Below are positions 35,907 through 44,558 of a stretch of 64,000 nt of DNA, piece after piece; positions within the stretch are counted from its first letter, which is position 1, and the number at the start of each line of letters is the position of its first letter. Origin of the DNA: Candidatus Peregrinibacteria bacterium GW2011_GWF2_43_17 (GTDB lineage: Bacteria; Patescibacteriota; Gracilibacteria; UBA1369; UBA12470); NCBI GenBank assembly GCA_000999315.1, contig LCFW01000002.1, forward strand, positions 1 through 64,000, given 5' to 3'. A program made the translations under genes and the position numbers. Under the pieces are notes generated by a model. The model worked only from the letters and a program-made list of their open reading frames with translations, was not told the origin of the DNA and did not search any database.

Positions 35907-36629
35907 TTATATTTCCGCATTCGTACTCACGTTCGTCACATCGTCATCTTCGTCGAGCGCTTCCATCAAAGCGACGATTTTATCGGCAACGGATTTATCA
36001 TCTATTTTCATCGTCGTTTTTGGTGCCAAAGTTAATTCTTGCGACTCGACTTTGAATCCGAACTCTTTCAATTTGTTCGCAACCGTGCCCAGTTGATTTG
36101 GTTCGGTAAATACATCCATCACGGAGTCGGCGATTTTAATATCCGACGCACCGGCATCTATGGCTTGCAGTTCGGCTTCTTCGGTATTTTTACCTTCGAT
36201 GTTAACTAATACAATACCTTTTCTGGCAAAAAGATAACTGACGCACCCGGCAGACCCGAGATTTCCACCATGTTTCGAAAAAACGGTTCTGATATTCGAA
36301 ACGGAGCGATTTTTGTTGTCGGTAATGGTTTGCACGCAAAAAGCCACTCCTCCGGGTCCGTAACCTTCGTAAGCGACCTCAACCAATTGAGAGGCGTCTT
36401 TATTCGCACCGGTACCTTTTTTAATAGCTTTATCTATATTGGCGTTCGGCATATTATCGGCCTTCGCGTTATCCACCGCCAATCTGAGAGAAGGGTTCAT
36501 GCAGGGGTCGCCTCCGCCTCTTGCGGCGATTTCTATAAGCTTGGAATGCTTGGAAAAAATCTTGCCTTTTTGAGCATCGAGTAATCCCTTTTTATGCTTG
36601 ATTGTGTGCCACTTACTATGTCCGGACAT
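35907..36629 (-). CDS. yebC: YebC/PmpR-family (TACO1-like) protein
   Basis: A 240-residue member of the YebC family, first described as transcription regulators and more recently linked to relieving ribosome stalling. The start MSGHSKWHTIKHKKGLLDAQ is the family hallmark, followed by IEIAARGGGDPCMNPSLR, VEVAYEGYGPGGVA and NKNRSVSNIRTVFSKHGGNLG. The C-terminal acidic end is typical. It is the last gene of a long minus-strand run, 21 bp after the malic enzyme gene. Confidence 0.93.
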   Translation of the reverse strand: MSGHSKWHTIKHKKGLLDAQKGKIFSKHSKLIEIAARGGGDPCMNPSLRLAVDNAKADNMPNANIDKAIKKGTGANKDASQLVEVAYEGYGPGGVAFCVQTITDNKNRSVSNIRTVFSKHGGNLGSAGCVSYLFARKGIVLVNIEGKNTEEAELQAIDAGASDIKIADSVMDVFTEPNQLGTVANKLKEFGFKVESQELTLAPKTTMKIDDKSVADKIVALMEALDEDDDVTNVSTNAEI

Positions 36630-36650
36630 GATTCAATTATATTAAGGTTA

Positions 36651-37784
36651 TCAAGCGATAGCTTTTGAAACCGCAGTCGCCACCCCTTCATCAAAAATCG
36701 AAGGGATTATTTTTTCGGCGGTTGGATTCTTAACCAATCCGGCAAGCGCTTTCGCGGCGGAAATTTTCATTTCCGTAGTGATCGCGGGAACTCTATTATC
36801 CAAAGCGCCTCTAAAAATTCCCGGGAATACGAGCGCATTATTAACTTGATTCGGTAGATCGCTCCTACCGGTAGCAACGATTTTCGCACCGGCAACAGCC
36901 GCTTCTTCAGGTGTAATTTCCGGCGTCGGATTTGCCATTGCGAAAACAATCGCATCTTGCGCCATACTCTTCACCATGCCTCCGGTTACAATCCCGGGCA
37001 CCGAAATACCTATAAACACATCCGCACCTTTCATAATATCCGCCAAAGTTCCCGCGCTACCGCCTCCTATTAACTCGGCAATCTCTTCTTTCGCGTGATT
37101 CATCCCTTGTTTTCTGCCTTTGTAAATCGATCCGGCGCTGTCGGCGATTGCGATATGTTTGGCGCCATAAGAAAGAAGAAGTTTCAAGACGGCGGTCCCG
37201 GCGGCTCCGGCGCCGCTTATGGCGATTTTCACCGTGGAAACATCTTTGGAAACAACTTTCAAAGCATTTATCAATCCCGCGAGTACGGCTATGGCAGTTC
37301 CATGTTGATCATCGTGAAAAACAGGTATCGGGAGCTCTTCCGAAAGCCTTCTTTCTATCTCAAAACATCTTGGAGCGGAAATATCCTCGAGATTTATTCC
37401 ACCGAATTGCGGGGCGATATTTTTGACTGTGCGAATAATCTCTTCAGGATCTTGTGTCGCCAAACATATCGGTATTGCGTCTATTCCCGCGAATTTTTTA
37501 AATAACAAAGCTTTCCCTTCCATAACCGGATAACCCGCCAATCCTCCGATATTTCCAAGTCCGAGAACGGCGGATCCATCGGTCACAATCGCAACCATGT
37601 TTCCTTTGGGAGTGAGTTCGTAAGCCTTTGCCGGATTCTTGGCGATAACCTGACAGGGCGCCGCAACCCCGGGAGTATAATAAACGCTCAAATCTTCTTT
37701 TGAATTTATAGAAACTTTCGGCTCAATCTTAATTTTGCCTCTGTGTTTTTTGTGCTCCTCAATTGAAATTCGTCCAAAATCCAT
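36651..37784 (-). CDS. NAD(P)-dependent malic enzyme
   Basis: A 377-residue decarboxylating malate dehydrogenase (malate to pyruvate, CO2 and NAD(P)H) of the short prokaryotic type without a phosphotransacetylase domain. Landmarks: SVYYTPGVAAPC, VTDGSAVLGLGNIGG with PVMEGKALLFKKFAGIDA, the metal site NLEDISAPRCFEIE and VFHDDQHGTAIAV, the Rossmann motif ISGAGAAGTAVLKLL, and FAMANPTPEITPEEA. In a fermentative CPR cell it would link malate to pyruvate and supply reducing power. It is 10 bp after the SLH gene. Confidence 0.94.
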   Translation of the reverse strand: MDFGRISIEEHKKHRGKIKIEPKVSINSKEDLSVYYTPGVAAPCQVIAKNPAKAYELTPKGNMVAIVTDGSAVLGLGNIGGLAGYPVMEGKALLFKKFAGIDAIPICLATQDPEEIIRTVKNIAPQFGGINLEDISAPRCFEIERRLSEELPIPVFHDDQHGTAIAVLAGLINALKVVSKDVSTVKIAISGAGAAGTAVLKLLLSYGAKHIAIADSAGSIYKGRKQGMNHAKEEIAELIGGGSAGTLADIMKGADVFIGISVPGIVTGGMVKSMAQDAIVFAMANPTPEITPEEAAVAGAKIVATGRSDLPNQVNNALVFPGIFRGALDNRVPAITTEMKISAAKALAGLVKNPTAEKIIPSIFDEGVATAVSKAIA

Positions 37785-37794
37785 ACTATGTGTG

Positions 37795-39135
37795 TCAAAA
37801 CGCCGTCGTACTTCCTTCTTGTATATCCAAAATCACATCATAAGACCTTTCATGTTTCAGTGTGACGTCGGCACCCGCGCTGTAATAATAATCAACCGGC
37901 CCTGTCCCTACTCCAATCGTATCCGTTTCAATCAAAACTTTATCACTAAACAGCGAGAGCACGTAAGTTCCCATATCGTCAACTTGTATCAGGGATCTGG
38001 CTTCCTCCAAAACAGCCTCCCATTCCGTCGGGGTGGTTGTCGCGTCTTCGACATATTCGGCGCTCATCTCGATGCCGAAAATTTCATCATAAGAATTTTC
38101 AAATAAAAATCCCTTTCCACAGCTCCCATACATAGCCAAAACGGTTCCGTTATCCAAGTACATATAAGTATCCGTAACTTTCTCAATATCATCCTCGTAA
38201 ACAAACTGCAAAACCGCCATCCCGTTTATATAACTCTCCGAAAAAGTCACAATCCCCCGATCCCCAAAATCAAAAGCGGCAATCACCTCGCTAAAGAACT
38301 CATCATCGCTCAATCCTTCGGCATTCGGATTAACCGCCAACACAACCTTCGCGGAATTCGGATACTCCCGTTCCCAATTTGTCTGATTATTCCCCTCGTC
38401 CCGATTCCAAAGTATCACGCTCCCGTCGTCCACATTGATAATCTGCCAATCGTAAGGATATTTAACGAGGTAACCGAGCTCGTTTTGGTAATACTGCCAG
38501 TTTGTACTTATATCAAATTCCGAAAGTCCTTTTTCATCGATATACATGAGCCTGTATATGATCTCCGCCAGTTCCGCCCTCGTAATTTCGTATTCGGCAT
38601 GCATAAGACCGTCGTCGAGAGGCTCGATAAGATTTAAACTCTTCGCATATTCGGCATACGGAGCATACCAAACCCCGATACCGACATCATTATAAGGAGA
38701 ATCTTCAACAACGACATCAGCGACATCCACCTTGTTTGCCAAAAGCAAAATTTTCAAAACCTCCGCGAGATTTATATTTTGACCCGGCTTGAAAGTATTA
38801 TCGTCGTATCCGTTCACAATTCCGCTTGAATAAGCCTCGTTTATATATTTCAAATACCACGCGTCGTCCTCCAAATCGGAGAAAGGAAACTCGTAAATTC
38901 CACTTTCCGCAATCTCAATTCCGCTTCCTAGAAGTATTATTTTCAAAGCTTCCGCCCTTGTGACTTTTTGATCCGGCTTAAAAGTCCCATTGCTGTATCC
39001 CTCGATTATCCCGTGATCCTCCAAGAAAGTTATCGCCGCATAATATCGGTATCCCTCCGATACATCCGTAAAACTCGCCTTCGCCAGAGGCACCAACATG
39101 CACGCAACCAAAATTGAACACAGAAACTTTTTCAT
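37795..39135 (-). CDS. Secreted SLH-domain protein
   Basis: A 446-residue protein with a signal peptide (FLCSILVACMLVPLAKA) and three SLH domains. These are about residues 21-75 (YYAAITFLEDHGIIEGYSNG, FKPDQKVTRAEALKIIL), 85-145 (INEAYSSGIVNGYDDN, FKPGQNINLAEVLKILL) and 150-200 (YAPYAEYAKSLNLIEPL, ITRAELAEIIYRLM). The C-terminal half is a mixed beta domain beginning with LGYLVKYPYDWQI, a pattern seen in PsbP-like or MOG1-like lipid/ligand domains. SLH domains anchor proteins to cell-wall polymers, as in the giant protein. It overlaps lgt by four bases (ATGA). Confidence 0.9.
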   Translation of the reverse strand: MKKFLCSILVACMLVPLAKASFTDVSEGYRYYAAITFLEDHGIIEGYSNGTFKPDQKVTRAEALKIILLGSGIEIAESGIYEFPFSDLEDDAWYLKYINEAYSSGIVNGYDDNTFKPGQNINLAEVLKILLLANKVDVADVVVEDSPYNDVGIGVWYAPYAEYAKSLNLIEPLDDGLMHAEYEITRAELAEIIYRLMYIDEKGLSEFDISTNWQYYQNELGYLVKYPYDWQIINVDDGSVILWNRDEGNNQTNWEREYPNSAKVVLAVNPNAEGLSDDEFFSEVIAAFDFGDRGIVTFSESYINGMAVLQFVYEDDIEKVTDTYMYLDNGTVLAMYGSCGKGFLFENSYDEIFGIEMSAEYVEDATTTPTEWEAVLEEARSLIQVDDMGTYVLSLFSDKVLIETDTIGVGTGPVDYYYSAGADVTLKHERSYDVILDIQEGSTTAF

Positions 39136-39890
39136 GCTTTCTTTTTAGCAAAAATTTTAATAATGGAAAACCCGAAAATTACAATACAGAGCCACTGCGA
39201 GATCGTCAGTCCGAAATATCTCGGATCCGAACAACATTCGAGATCGCTCGCTCTCAAGAAATCCACGAAAAATCTCATCACGCTATACATTCCCAGAAAC
39301 ATGAGCGCCATCCCGCCCACGGTTTTGATTTTATTTTTTAAAAACAACAAAACGAAAAATATCAAAAGCGCTCCCAACGACAGATACAAAGAGACCTCGT
39401 GCCTCAAGAAATTTTCACCATTAAAATAAGACCCGATTCCGAACCTCTCAATCGGCGCACCGATATGATCTCCTATCAAAAAGCACCCCTGCCTCCCGAT
39501 CGCATAACCGAGCGCCATCCCCGGCGCCATAATATCGGCAATCTCCCAAAAACGCAGTTTCTTCGATTTCATATAAATAAAAATCCCCAAAAGCGCCGCA
39601 AAAAAACCGCCGAGAAAAACCAACCCGCCCTCCCAGACCTTAAAAACATCGAGCAAATTATCACGAAAATTTTCCCAATAAAGAGCCGCATACGCCAACC
39701 GCGACCCGATCATGGAAGTAATGACCGCAATTATAAACATATCGTAAAAATAGTCGGCCTTGATTCCCCTCTTCTTCGCCTCTTTTATAGATAGAAAGAG
39801 TCCCGCCAACATCCCCAGCGCGACCAGAAGTCCCCAAACTTGAATATGTACGGGTCCTATCGGTATTTGAGTGATTTTTGTGAACTCCAT
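39132..39890 (-). CDS. lgt: Prolipoprotein diacylglyceryl transferase
   Basis: A 252-residue multi-pass membrane enzyme that adds diacylglycerol from phosphatidylglycerol to the lipobox cysteine of prolipoproteins. Landmarks: the family start VHIQVWGLLVALGMLAG, a DYFYDMFIIAVITSMIGSRLAYA helix, the catalytic-loop region VWEGGLVFLGGFFAALLG, the Lgt signature ALGYAIGRQGCFLIGDHIGAP, and the terminal RFFVDFLRASD. Length is normal. It lies between the thioredoxin-like gene (19 bp) and the SLH gene (overlap), so these envelope functions are coexpressed. Confidence 0.95.
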   Translation of the reverse strand: MEFTKITQIPIGPVHIQVWGLLVALGMLAGLFLSIKEAKKRGIKADYFYDMFIIAVITSMIGSRLAYAALYWENFRDNLLDVFKVWEGGLVFLGGFFAALLGIFIYMKSKKLRFWEIADIMAPGMALGYAIGRQGCFLIGDHIGAPIERFGIGSYFNGENFLRHEVSLYLSLGALLIFFVLLFLKNKIKTVGGMALMFLGMYSVMRFFVDFLRASDLECCSDPRYFGLTISQWLCIVIFGFSIIKIFAKKKA

Positions 39891-39909
39891 TTTGTTTTTT
39901 TAGAAATTT

Positions 39910-40281
39910 TTACTCACTCGGCAACCCACACCCTCCCGCCGTGGCAAGCTCCAAAAAAGTCTTTCCGCCCGGATTTCCCAGAAACTCGCCTCCTATTTTC
40001 CATGTGGGGTAACCTTCGATCTCGGCGTCGTCGCACTCCTCCGAGTTAAAATCGCAATTCACAAAATCCACCTTCGAAAAAGACCCTTCAAAAGCATCTT
40101 CAAACATTTTTTTCTGCTCCGCACAAGCCGAACACCAATCCGTTCCATACATCACGATATCCGCATCGCTGAGACACTCCGCGAAATCCTCGGTCGTATA
40201 CGAAGCGTTCGCGATAAAATAGCCCGCAACGATTACCGCAATCGCCACAACTCCCCCCGCAATTAAATATACATTCTTCAT
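39910..40281 (-). CDS. Membrane-anchored thioredoxin-like protein
   Basis: A 123-residue protein with an N-terminal membrane helix (YLIAGGVVAIAVIVAGYFIA) and an extracytoplasmic thioredoxin fold. The active site is WCSAC (CxxC) after VMYGTDW, and the cis-Pro region is IEGYPTWKIGG. Other cysteines (CLSD, NCDF, ECDD, GCGLP) are unusual in number. Proteins like this act in disulfide formation or reduction outside the membrane, often with a VKOR partner, which is not seen here. It fits a cell that exports many cysteine-containing proteins. Confidence 0.85.
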   Translation of the reverse strand: MKNVYLIAGGVVAIAVIVAGYFIANASYTTEDFAECLSDADIVMYGTDWCSACAEQKKMFEDAFEGSFSKVDFVNCDFNSEECDDAEIEGYPTWKIGGEFLGNPGGKTFLELATAGGCGLPSE

Positions 40282-40323
40282 AATATGTGTCTATAAGTCT
40301 ATTCGTCTATCGGACTACCCATG

Positions 40324-41670
40324 TCAATACAGAACTTCTCCCGGCGAATACTTGTCCAACTTGTCATCCCCGATAAGCTTAATCACTTCCTCTATCACGG
40401 TATCGTGAGGAACGGTTCTTTGTTGTCCCTTTGCCATGTTTCTGATGATAATTACGCCTTCTCTCACTTCGGTTATTCCGAGTATAAGAGTGTAAGGAAC
40501 CTTGAATTTGTCAGCCAATCTGAGTTGCGCCTTCATACTGCCTTTTCCGAGAGCGCCGACAGCTTTGACGCCTCTTTCGCGGAGATCGTTAAGGAGAGTT
40601 AAGCATTTTTTCTTGGCATCATCTCCGAGTTGAGCGACAAAAATATGTATATCATCCTTGGAAGGAACGCGCACGTTCTCTTTTTTCATATTTGCGATAA
40701 TACGTTCGATTCCGGCCGCATATCCGACACCGGGAGTGGGTAACCCGCCCATAAGTTCGGCAAGTCCGTCATATCTTCCGCCGCCTCCGATCGCGTTTTG
40801 AGCTCCTTGCGTCTTATCCCAAACTTCAAAAACGGTTCCGGTATAATAATCGAGTCCGCGAACAAGTTTCGGATTTTCGACGAATTCGATTTTCAACTCC
40901 GTTAAATAATCTTTTAATTTTGTATGAAACTCTTTGCATTCGGGGCACCTGTACTGGTCGAATTTTGGTGCAAGTTGTGCGAGAATTTGGCAGTCTTCTT
41001 GTTTGCAATCAAGAAGTCTTAACGGATTCTTATGCAGTCTGTTCTGGCAATCTTCGCAAAGCGATCTTTCTTTACCTATATAAAAATTAACAAGATCCTG
41101 CTTATATTTTCCTCTGCATTTCGGGCATCCGATATTGTTTATTTGGATGGTAAAAAGGTGAGCTATGCCGAGATCCTGATTTATCCTGTTTGCCAAATCG
41201 ATAACTTGAGCATCAAGAGCCGGATCGCTCTCGCCGATGATTTCAAGCCCTATCTGCCAAAACTGTCTATACCTGCCTTTTTGCGGCTTGTCATAGCGGA
41301 AATGCGGCTCAATATAATAGAGCTGTACCGGTTGAGGCCACTCTTTCATACCGTGTTGAATATAAGCCCTGACGACACCGGCGGTACTTTCCGGCTTCAT
41401 GGTCAAACTTCGCTCGTTTCTGTCGGTAAAAGTGTACATTTCTTTGCCGACTATGTCGGTCGCATCTCCGATTCCGCGCTGAAAAACATCGGTAAATTCA
41501 AGGATCGGTGTAGTTATGCGCTTATAACCGGCCTGTCTCGCTCGATGACGAACAACCTTTTTAATATAGGTGAAATACTCATGCATATCCGGCAAAATAT
41601 CGTGCATGCCGAGAGGATTTTGCCTCTTGTCTGCCTCAGTTTGTTGCGCTTGCGTGTTTTCGTCAGTCAT
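40324..41670 (-). CDS. hisS: Histidyl-tRNA synthetase
   Basis: A 448-residue class II synthetase. Motif 1 region TTPILEFTDVFQRGIGDATDIV, motif 2 FRYDKPQKGRYRQFWQIGLE, the HisA signature LVRGLDYYTGTVFEVW, motif 3 region GGGRYDGLAELMGG with GYAAGIERI, and a C-terminal anticodon-binding domain. An insertion around residues 180-260 carries cysteine pairs (CPKC, CEDC, CKQEDC, CPEC) that probably bind zinc. The start is 2 bp after the urea-transporter stop. Confidence 0.96.
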   Translation of the reverse strand: MTDENTQAQQTEADKRQNPLGMHDILPDMHEYFTYIKKVVRHRARQAGYKRITTPILEFTDVFQRGIGDATDIVGKEMYTFTDRNERSLTMKPESTAGVVRAYIQHGMKEWPQPVQLYYIEPHFRYDKPQKGRYRQFWQIGLEIIGESDPALDAQVIDLANRINQDLGIAHLFTIQINNIGCPKCRGKYKQDLVNFYIGKERSLCEDCQNRLHKNPLRLLDCKQEDCQILAQLAPKFDQYRCPECKEFHTKLKDYLTELKIEFVENPKLVRGLDYYTGTVFEVWDKTQGAQNAIGGGGRYDGLAELMGGLPTPGVGYAAGIERIIANMKKENVRVPSKDDIHIFVAQLGDDAKKKCLTLLNDLRERGVKAVGALGKGSMKAQLRLADKFKVPYTLILGITEVREGVIIIRNMAKGQQRTVPHDTVIEEVIKLIGDDKLDKYSPGEVLY

Positions 41671-41672
41671 TT

Positions 41673-42548
41673 TTATTGAAAATTTAAAATTTGAACGCTA
41701 AAAACAATTATACAGGTTAAAAAACTATTAGCAACCTTCCTTGCGCCAAGTGCAATCCAAGTCGACAAAACGAATGGGAAAGTCAGGGCAGGCAATCCCA
41801 TATAAGACATCCCTTGGATGACAAATACGGATAAGGCTGCGGATAATAACGCATAAGGTATCAAAGATTTTTTCTCGGAGAAGGCGATAGCGCATAAAAC
41901 CGCGTTAAACCCGTAAATCCCGATATTTATCGAATCCAAGGAGAATCCTAGCAAATAAGCGATACCCATGCCCAGAGCCGAACCGGCGAGTCCGTATAAA
42001 GCCGCAGACCTCGAGTTCACCAGAAGCGCTACAAAGAAAATTGCACCGGTTATTATACTTCCTTGGAACATCACTTGTCCGATACCCATCGAAACAGATG
42101 ACAACGCGTCTAAACCGTTCATGCTCGCAGATTCGCTAACATTCGCAGGAATAAGATCGAAATTTTTAATCAAAAATATCAAAATCCAAGTCGAAAGTAT
42201 GAACGGGAAAGTATAAGGATGCAGATTTTTCTTCACCATGAAATTCATAATCACCGACGATAAAATCGCTCCAATAATCAGAAGCAGAAAGGCCAAAGCC
42301 GTAGGTTGAAAGAAAAACAAAACCGCAATCCCGACGAGCACGCCGTTGAACCCAAAAAGTCCATCTTCGATATTCTTATAACGTAGTATGTAAGCCGTAA
42401 AAGTCCCGGCAACCAGTCCGACGACAGTCCCAATCCCCATCAGCCACGAATTATAAAAAATCCCTGCCAAAAAAAGCAGCCCTGTGATCGAATTCTTTTG
42501 CAACATGACTTGGCCAACACCACGGAGGAAGGTTTTGAGATATTTCAT
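41673..42548 (-). CDS. Urea transporter family protein
   Basis: A 291-residue hydrophobic protein of about 10 membrane segments arranged as two repeats. The repeat marker is seen twice: FLRGVGQVMLQKNSITGLLFLAG near residue 9, and VSMGIGQVMFQGSIITGAIFF near 152. Each is followed by a GLFGFNGVLVGIA or IGIYGFNAVLCAIA stretch and then LPALTFPFVLSTW or LHPYTFPFILSTW. This is the fold of UT-family urea channels. No urease genes are present in the window, so the physiological substrate (urea or another small amide) is open. It overlaps tsaD by four bases. Confidence 0.85.
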   Translation of the reverse strand: MKYLKTFLRGVGQVMLQKNSITGLLFLAGIFYNSWLMGIGTVVGLVAGTFTAYILRYKNIEDGLFGFNGVLVGIAVLFFFQPTALAFLLLIIGAILSSVIMNFMVKKNLHPYTFPFILSTWILIFLIKNFDLIPANVSESASMNGLDALSSVSMGIGQVMFQGSIITGAIFFVALLVNSRSAALYGLAGSALGMGIAYLLGFSLDSINIGIYGFNAVLCAIAFSEKKSLIPYALLSAALSVFVIQGMSYMGLPALTFPFVLSTWIALGARKVANSFLTCIIVFSVQILNFQ

Positions 42549-43513
42549 ATGGATTTTTTTAAATTTCTGCTTGCCATAAAATATCCCGCCCCCGCCACCA
42601 TCGCCCCGTTATCCGTGCAATATTCGATCCGCGTTGGACATCTCAAAATCGCTTCGGTTCCCAATCTCTCCGCAACCATCTTCCGAAGTCTCTTATTCGC
42701 CGAAACGCCACCTGCCAAATGGACCTCTTTCGCGCCAAATTTTCGTGCCGCTCTGATTAGTTTCTCAGATAAAACGTCGCAAACCGCCTCTTCAAAACTT
42801 CCGGCGCAATCAGCCTTGAATTCGTCGGTCAACTCGTTTTTCGCGATAACTCTGGCAACTTCGCTTTTCAATCCAGAAAAACTGAAATCGAAACTATCTT
42901 TTCCAAGCCATGCTCGCGGGAATTTGTATTTTGCCGTGCCTTTTTCCGCGATTTTCGAGATCGCAGGTCCACCGGGGTATCCAAGTTCGAGCAATCTGGC
43001 AACCTTATCGAAAGCCTCTCCCGCCGCATCGTCGAGCGTTTCACCGAGCACCTCGAAATCGCAATGTCCTTTCATCAGCACGAGCTCATTATGTCCGCCC
43101 GAAACGGTCAAAACGAGAATAGGGAATTTAATTTCATCAATATCGCGATCAAGCCAATTCGCATAAATGTGCCCATGAATGTGATTCACATGGATGAGAG
43201 GTTTTCTTGATGCCAAAGCAAGAGTGGACGCAGTAACTATACCTGTTAAAAGAGAACTTATTAGCCCCGGCTCCTTCGTGACGGCTATCGCATCAATATC
43301 GTCGAAACCGACCTTCGCCACCCTTAGCGCCTCATCCAAAACAGGAATGATTTTCAATATATGCTCTCTGGCGGCAATCTCAGGCACAACCCCTCCAAGC
43401 TCTTTATGCAAATCTATTTGTGAAAAAATGACGTTGCTCAAAACCTTCGTACCGTTTTCAACTACGGCGACTGCAGTCTCATCGCAAGATGTTTCGAAAG
43501 CGAGGATTTTCAT
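42545..43513 (-). CDS. tsaD: tRNA threonylcarbamoyladenosine synthase subunit TsaD
   Basis: A 322-residue ASKHA-fold protein that, with TsaB and TsaE, transfers the threonylcarbamoyl group to A37 of ANN-decoding tRNAs. The start MKILAFETSCDETAVAVVE is the family N-terminus. The metal-binding pair HVNHIHGHIYANW is clear, then VLTVSGGHNELVLMKG, DDAAGEAFDKVARLLELGYPGGP, VHLAGGVSANKRLR and CTDNGAMVAGAG. A longer in-frame ATG at 43666 would cross the promoter region and adds nothing conserved. A stable hairpin lies 16 bp upstream. The gene is divergent from the DGR target gene. Confidence 0.95.
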   Translation of the reverse strand: MKILAFETSCDETAVAVVENGTKVLSNVIFSQIDLHKELGGVVPEIAAREHILKIIPVLDEALRVAKVGFDDIDAIAVTKEPGLISSLLTGIVTASTLALASRKPLIHVNHIHGHIYANWLDRDIDEIKFPILVLTVSGGHNELVLMKGHCDFEVLGETLDDAAGEAFDKVARLLELGYPGGPAISKIAEKGTAKYKFPRAWLGKDSFDFSFSGLKSEVARVIAKNELTDEFKADCAGSFEEAVCDVLSEKLIRAARKFGAKEVHLAGGVSANKRLRKMVAERLGTEAILRCPTRIEYCTDNGAMVAGAGYFMASRNLKKSI

Positions 43514-43528
43514 GGCAAAGATTATTAT

Positions 43529-43546
43529 GGCCGTCCCGGGACGGCC
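43529..43546. promoter_or_regulatory. GC-rich perfect palindrome in the tsaD leader
   Basis: GGCCGTCCCGGGACGGCC reads the same on both strands and can fold as a 7-bp stem with a CCGG loop. It begins 16 bases before the tsaD start and lies downstream of a likely -10 (TATATA on the minus strand near 43570). It could influence tsaD translation or serve as a protein site. Confidence 0.5.
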
Positions 43547-43620
43547 ACCTGTCATGCGGCAGATCTTATATAATTTACCATTACAAGAAGTAACAAAACG
43601 CATTTTTGGCAAATTTACCC

Positions 43621-43648
43621 TTGACATCTTGCTAAAAAAAACCATAAT
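43621..43648 (+). promoter_or_regulatory. Consensus promoter of the DGR target gene
   Basis: TTGACA (43621-43626), a 16-bp spacer and CATAAT (43643-43648), 26 bp before the target ATG. The -35 is a perfect consensus, which suggests good expression. Confidence 0.8.
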
Positions 43649-43673
43649 TAAGTCGTAAATAACCAAAAATCAC

Positions 43674-44456
43674 ATGACTTTTGATCGATCAGTCCAAGGA
43701 AAAACAGTCGAAAGTGAAGAAAGTAGAAAACCAGAATTATCCGCAGAGGAAAAACTAGCTCATGATGCGAAGGGGCTTATTGATGTTGCAAAACGCAAAT
43801 ACCATAGGGGTATAATAACCGTGGATGAAGCTTTCGGGATGCTCTCAAGAGGCGAAGACCAAAAGTTTCATACGGACAGTGCAGAGGGATTTAAATTAAA
43901 AAGAGCCATCTCTATCGAAATAAAGAACGGAACATTAGAATTCACAGAAGAACAAAAAGCATTGTTATCTACCATAAAGACTCGTTTTGAAACTCAGTCA
44001 ACTCTCCATCAAGGAATACAATGGATGGATGTGGAGTCTTCTCTTCGCGGCAATACGGAAGCTTTTGCGGCCCTTAAATATATGGAAGAAACCGGTGGCG
44101 AACCTGATGTGCTCAGGGTTGAAGGTGGCGAATTTGTTTTCACGGATACATCAGCGGAAAGCCCGTCTGGCAGAAGAAATAAATCTCATATTGATGCTAC
44201 AGGAATAATAAAACCTATTAGCGGTCTAGAACTTACAAGTGAAGATGATTACATGTATTTGCAAGGTCTGAAACCTGTCGATTCGAATTCATGGAGTTGG
44301 TTAGGGAAGCCTTCGGCAGGCAGAGATCCGCTTGCTGCCGGCGATGCGCTCGATGGTCGTCGCCGTGGTGGCTCTGTGGATGTGCATCCGGACAATGCTG
44401 ACGATCCCTATGAGCGCAGGGGTTTCCGTTGCTCGCTAAGGGTCAAAAAATCTTAA
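43674..44456 (+). CDS. DGR variable (target) protein with C-type-lectin-like C-terminus
   Basis: A 260-residue protein without signal peptide or membrane helix. Residues 1-110 are charged and helical (EEKLAHDAKGLIDVAKRKY, DEAFGMLSRGEDQKFHT). From about residue 115 the sequence follows the pattern of formylglycine-enzyme/C-type-lectin variable domains of DGR targets (GIQWMDVESSLRGNTEAFAALKYMEETGGEPDVL, then MYLQGLKPVDSNSWSWLG). The last part, residues about 220-257 (LAAGDALDGRRRGGSVDV, then ERRGFRCSLRV), is encoded by the variable repeat. GFRCSLRV matches the conserved C-terminal strand of this fold. Each variable residue maps to an adenine-containing codon in TR. It is probably a ligand-binding protein whose binding face is diversified; the absence of a signal suggests cytoplasmic action or an unrecognised export route. 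Confidence 0.9.
   Translation: MTFDRSVQGKTVESEESRKPELSAEEKLAHDAKGLIDVAKRKYHRGIITVDEAFGMLSRGEDQKFHTDSAEGFKLKRAISIEIKNGTLEFTEEQKALLSTIKTRFETQSTLHQGIQWMDVESSLRGNTEAFAALKYMEETGGEPDVLRVEGGEFVFTDTSAESPSGRRNKSHIDATGIIKPISGLELTSEDDYMYLQGLKPVDSNSWSWLGKPSAGRDPLAAGDALDGRRRGGSVDVHPDNADDPYERRGFRCSLRVKKS
44326..44444 (+). repeat. DGR variable repeat (VR)
   Basis: It aligns with TR at a constant offset of 409 bp. Eleven of the twelve AAT/AAC (Asn) codons of TR are changed in VR, giving D, D, R, R, S, D, H, D, D, Y and R. The 3' part (GGGGTTTCCGTTGCTCG) is identical to TR and is the likely initiation-of-mutagenic-homing site. Alignment breaks at the 3' end after GGGTC and at the 5' end near 44326. Confidence 0.95.
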
Positions 44457-44522
44457 ACTTTGGATCCTTGAATTTTCCTTTCTTCTTTGTTTCTTGCATT
44501 TTTTATGTAACATTTGAACCGC

Positions 44523-44558
44523 ACGGTGAATAGTCACCCCGCTATGCGGGGCTACCGT
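44523..44558 (+). other. Compact multi-hairpin element upstream of TR
   Basis: ACGGT (44523-44527) and ACCGT (44554-44558) can pair around two inner options: GGTGA/TCACC with loop ATAG, and CCCCGC/GCGGGG with loop TAT. No T-run follows, so it is not a standard terminator. The stretch 44457-44734 has no gene; this element may be part of the TR transcript or end the target mRNA. Confidence 0.5.

Noticed and set aside
41032-41679. 215-codon plus-strand frame opposite hisS
   Set aside because: Antisense to hisS, which has all class II motifs. No protein-like features.
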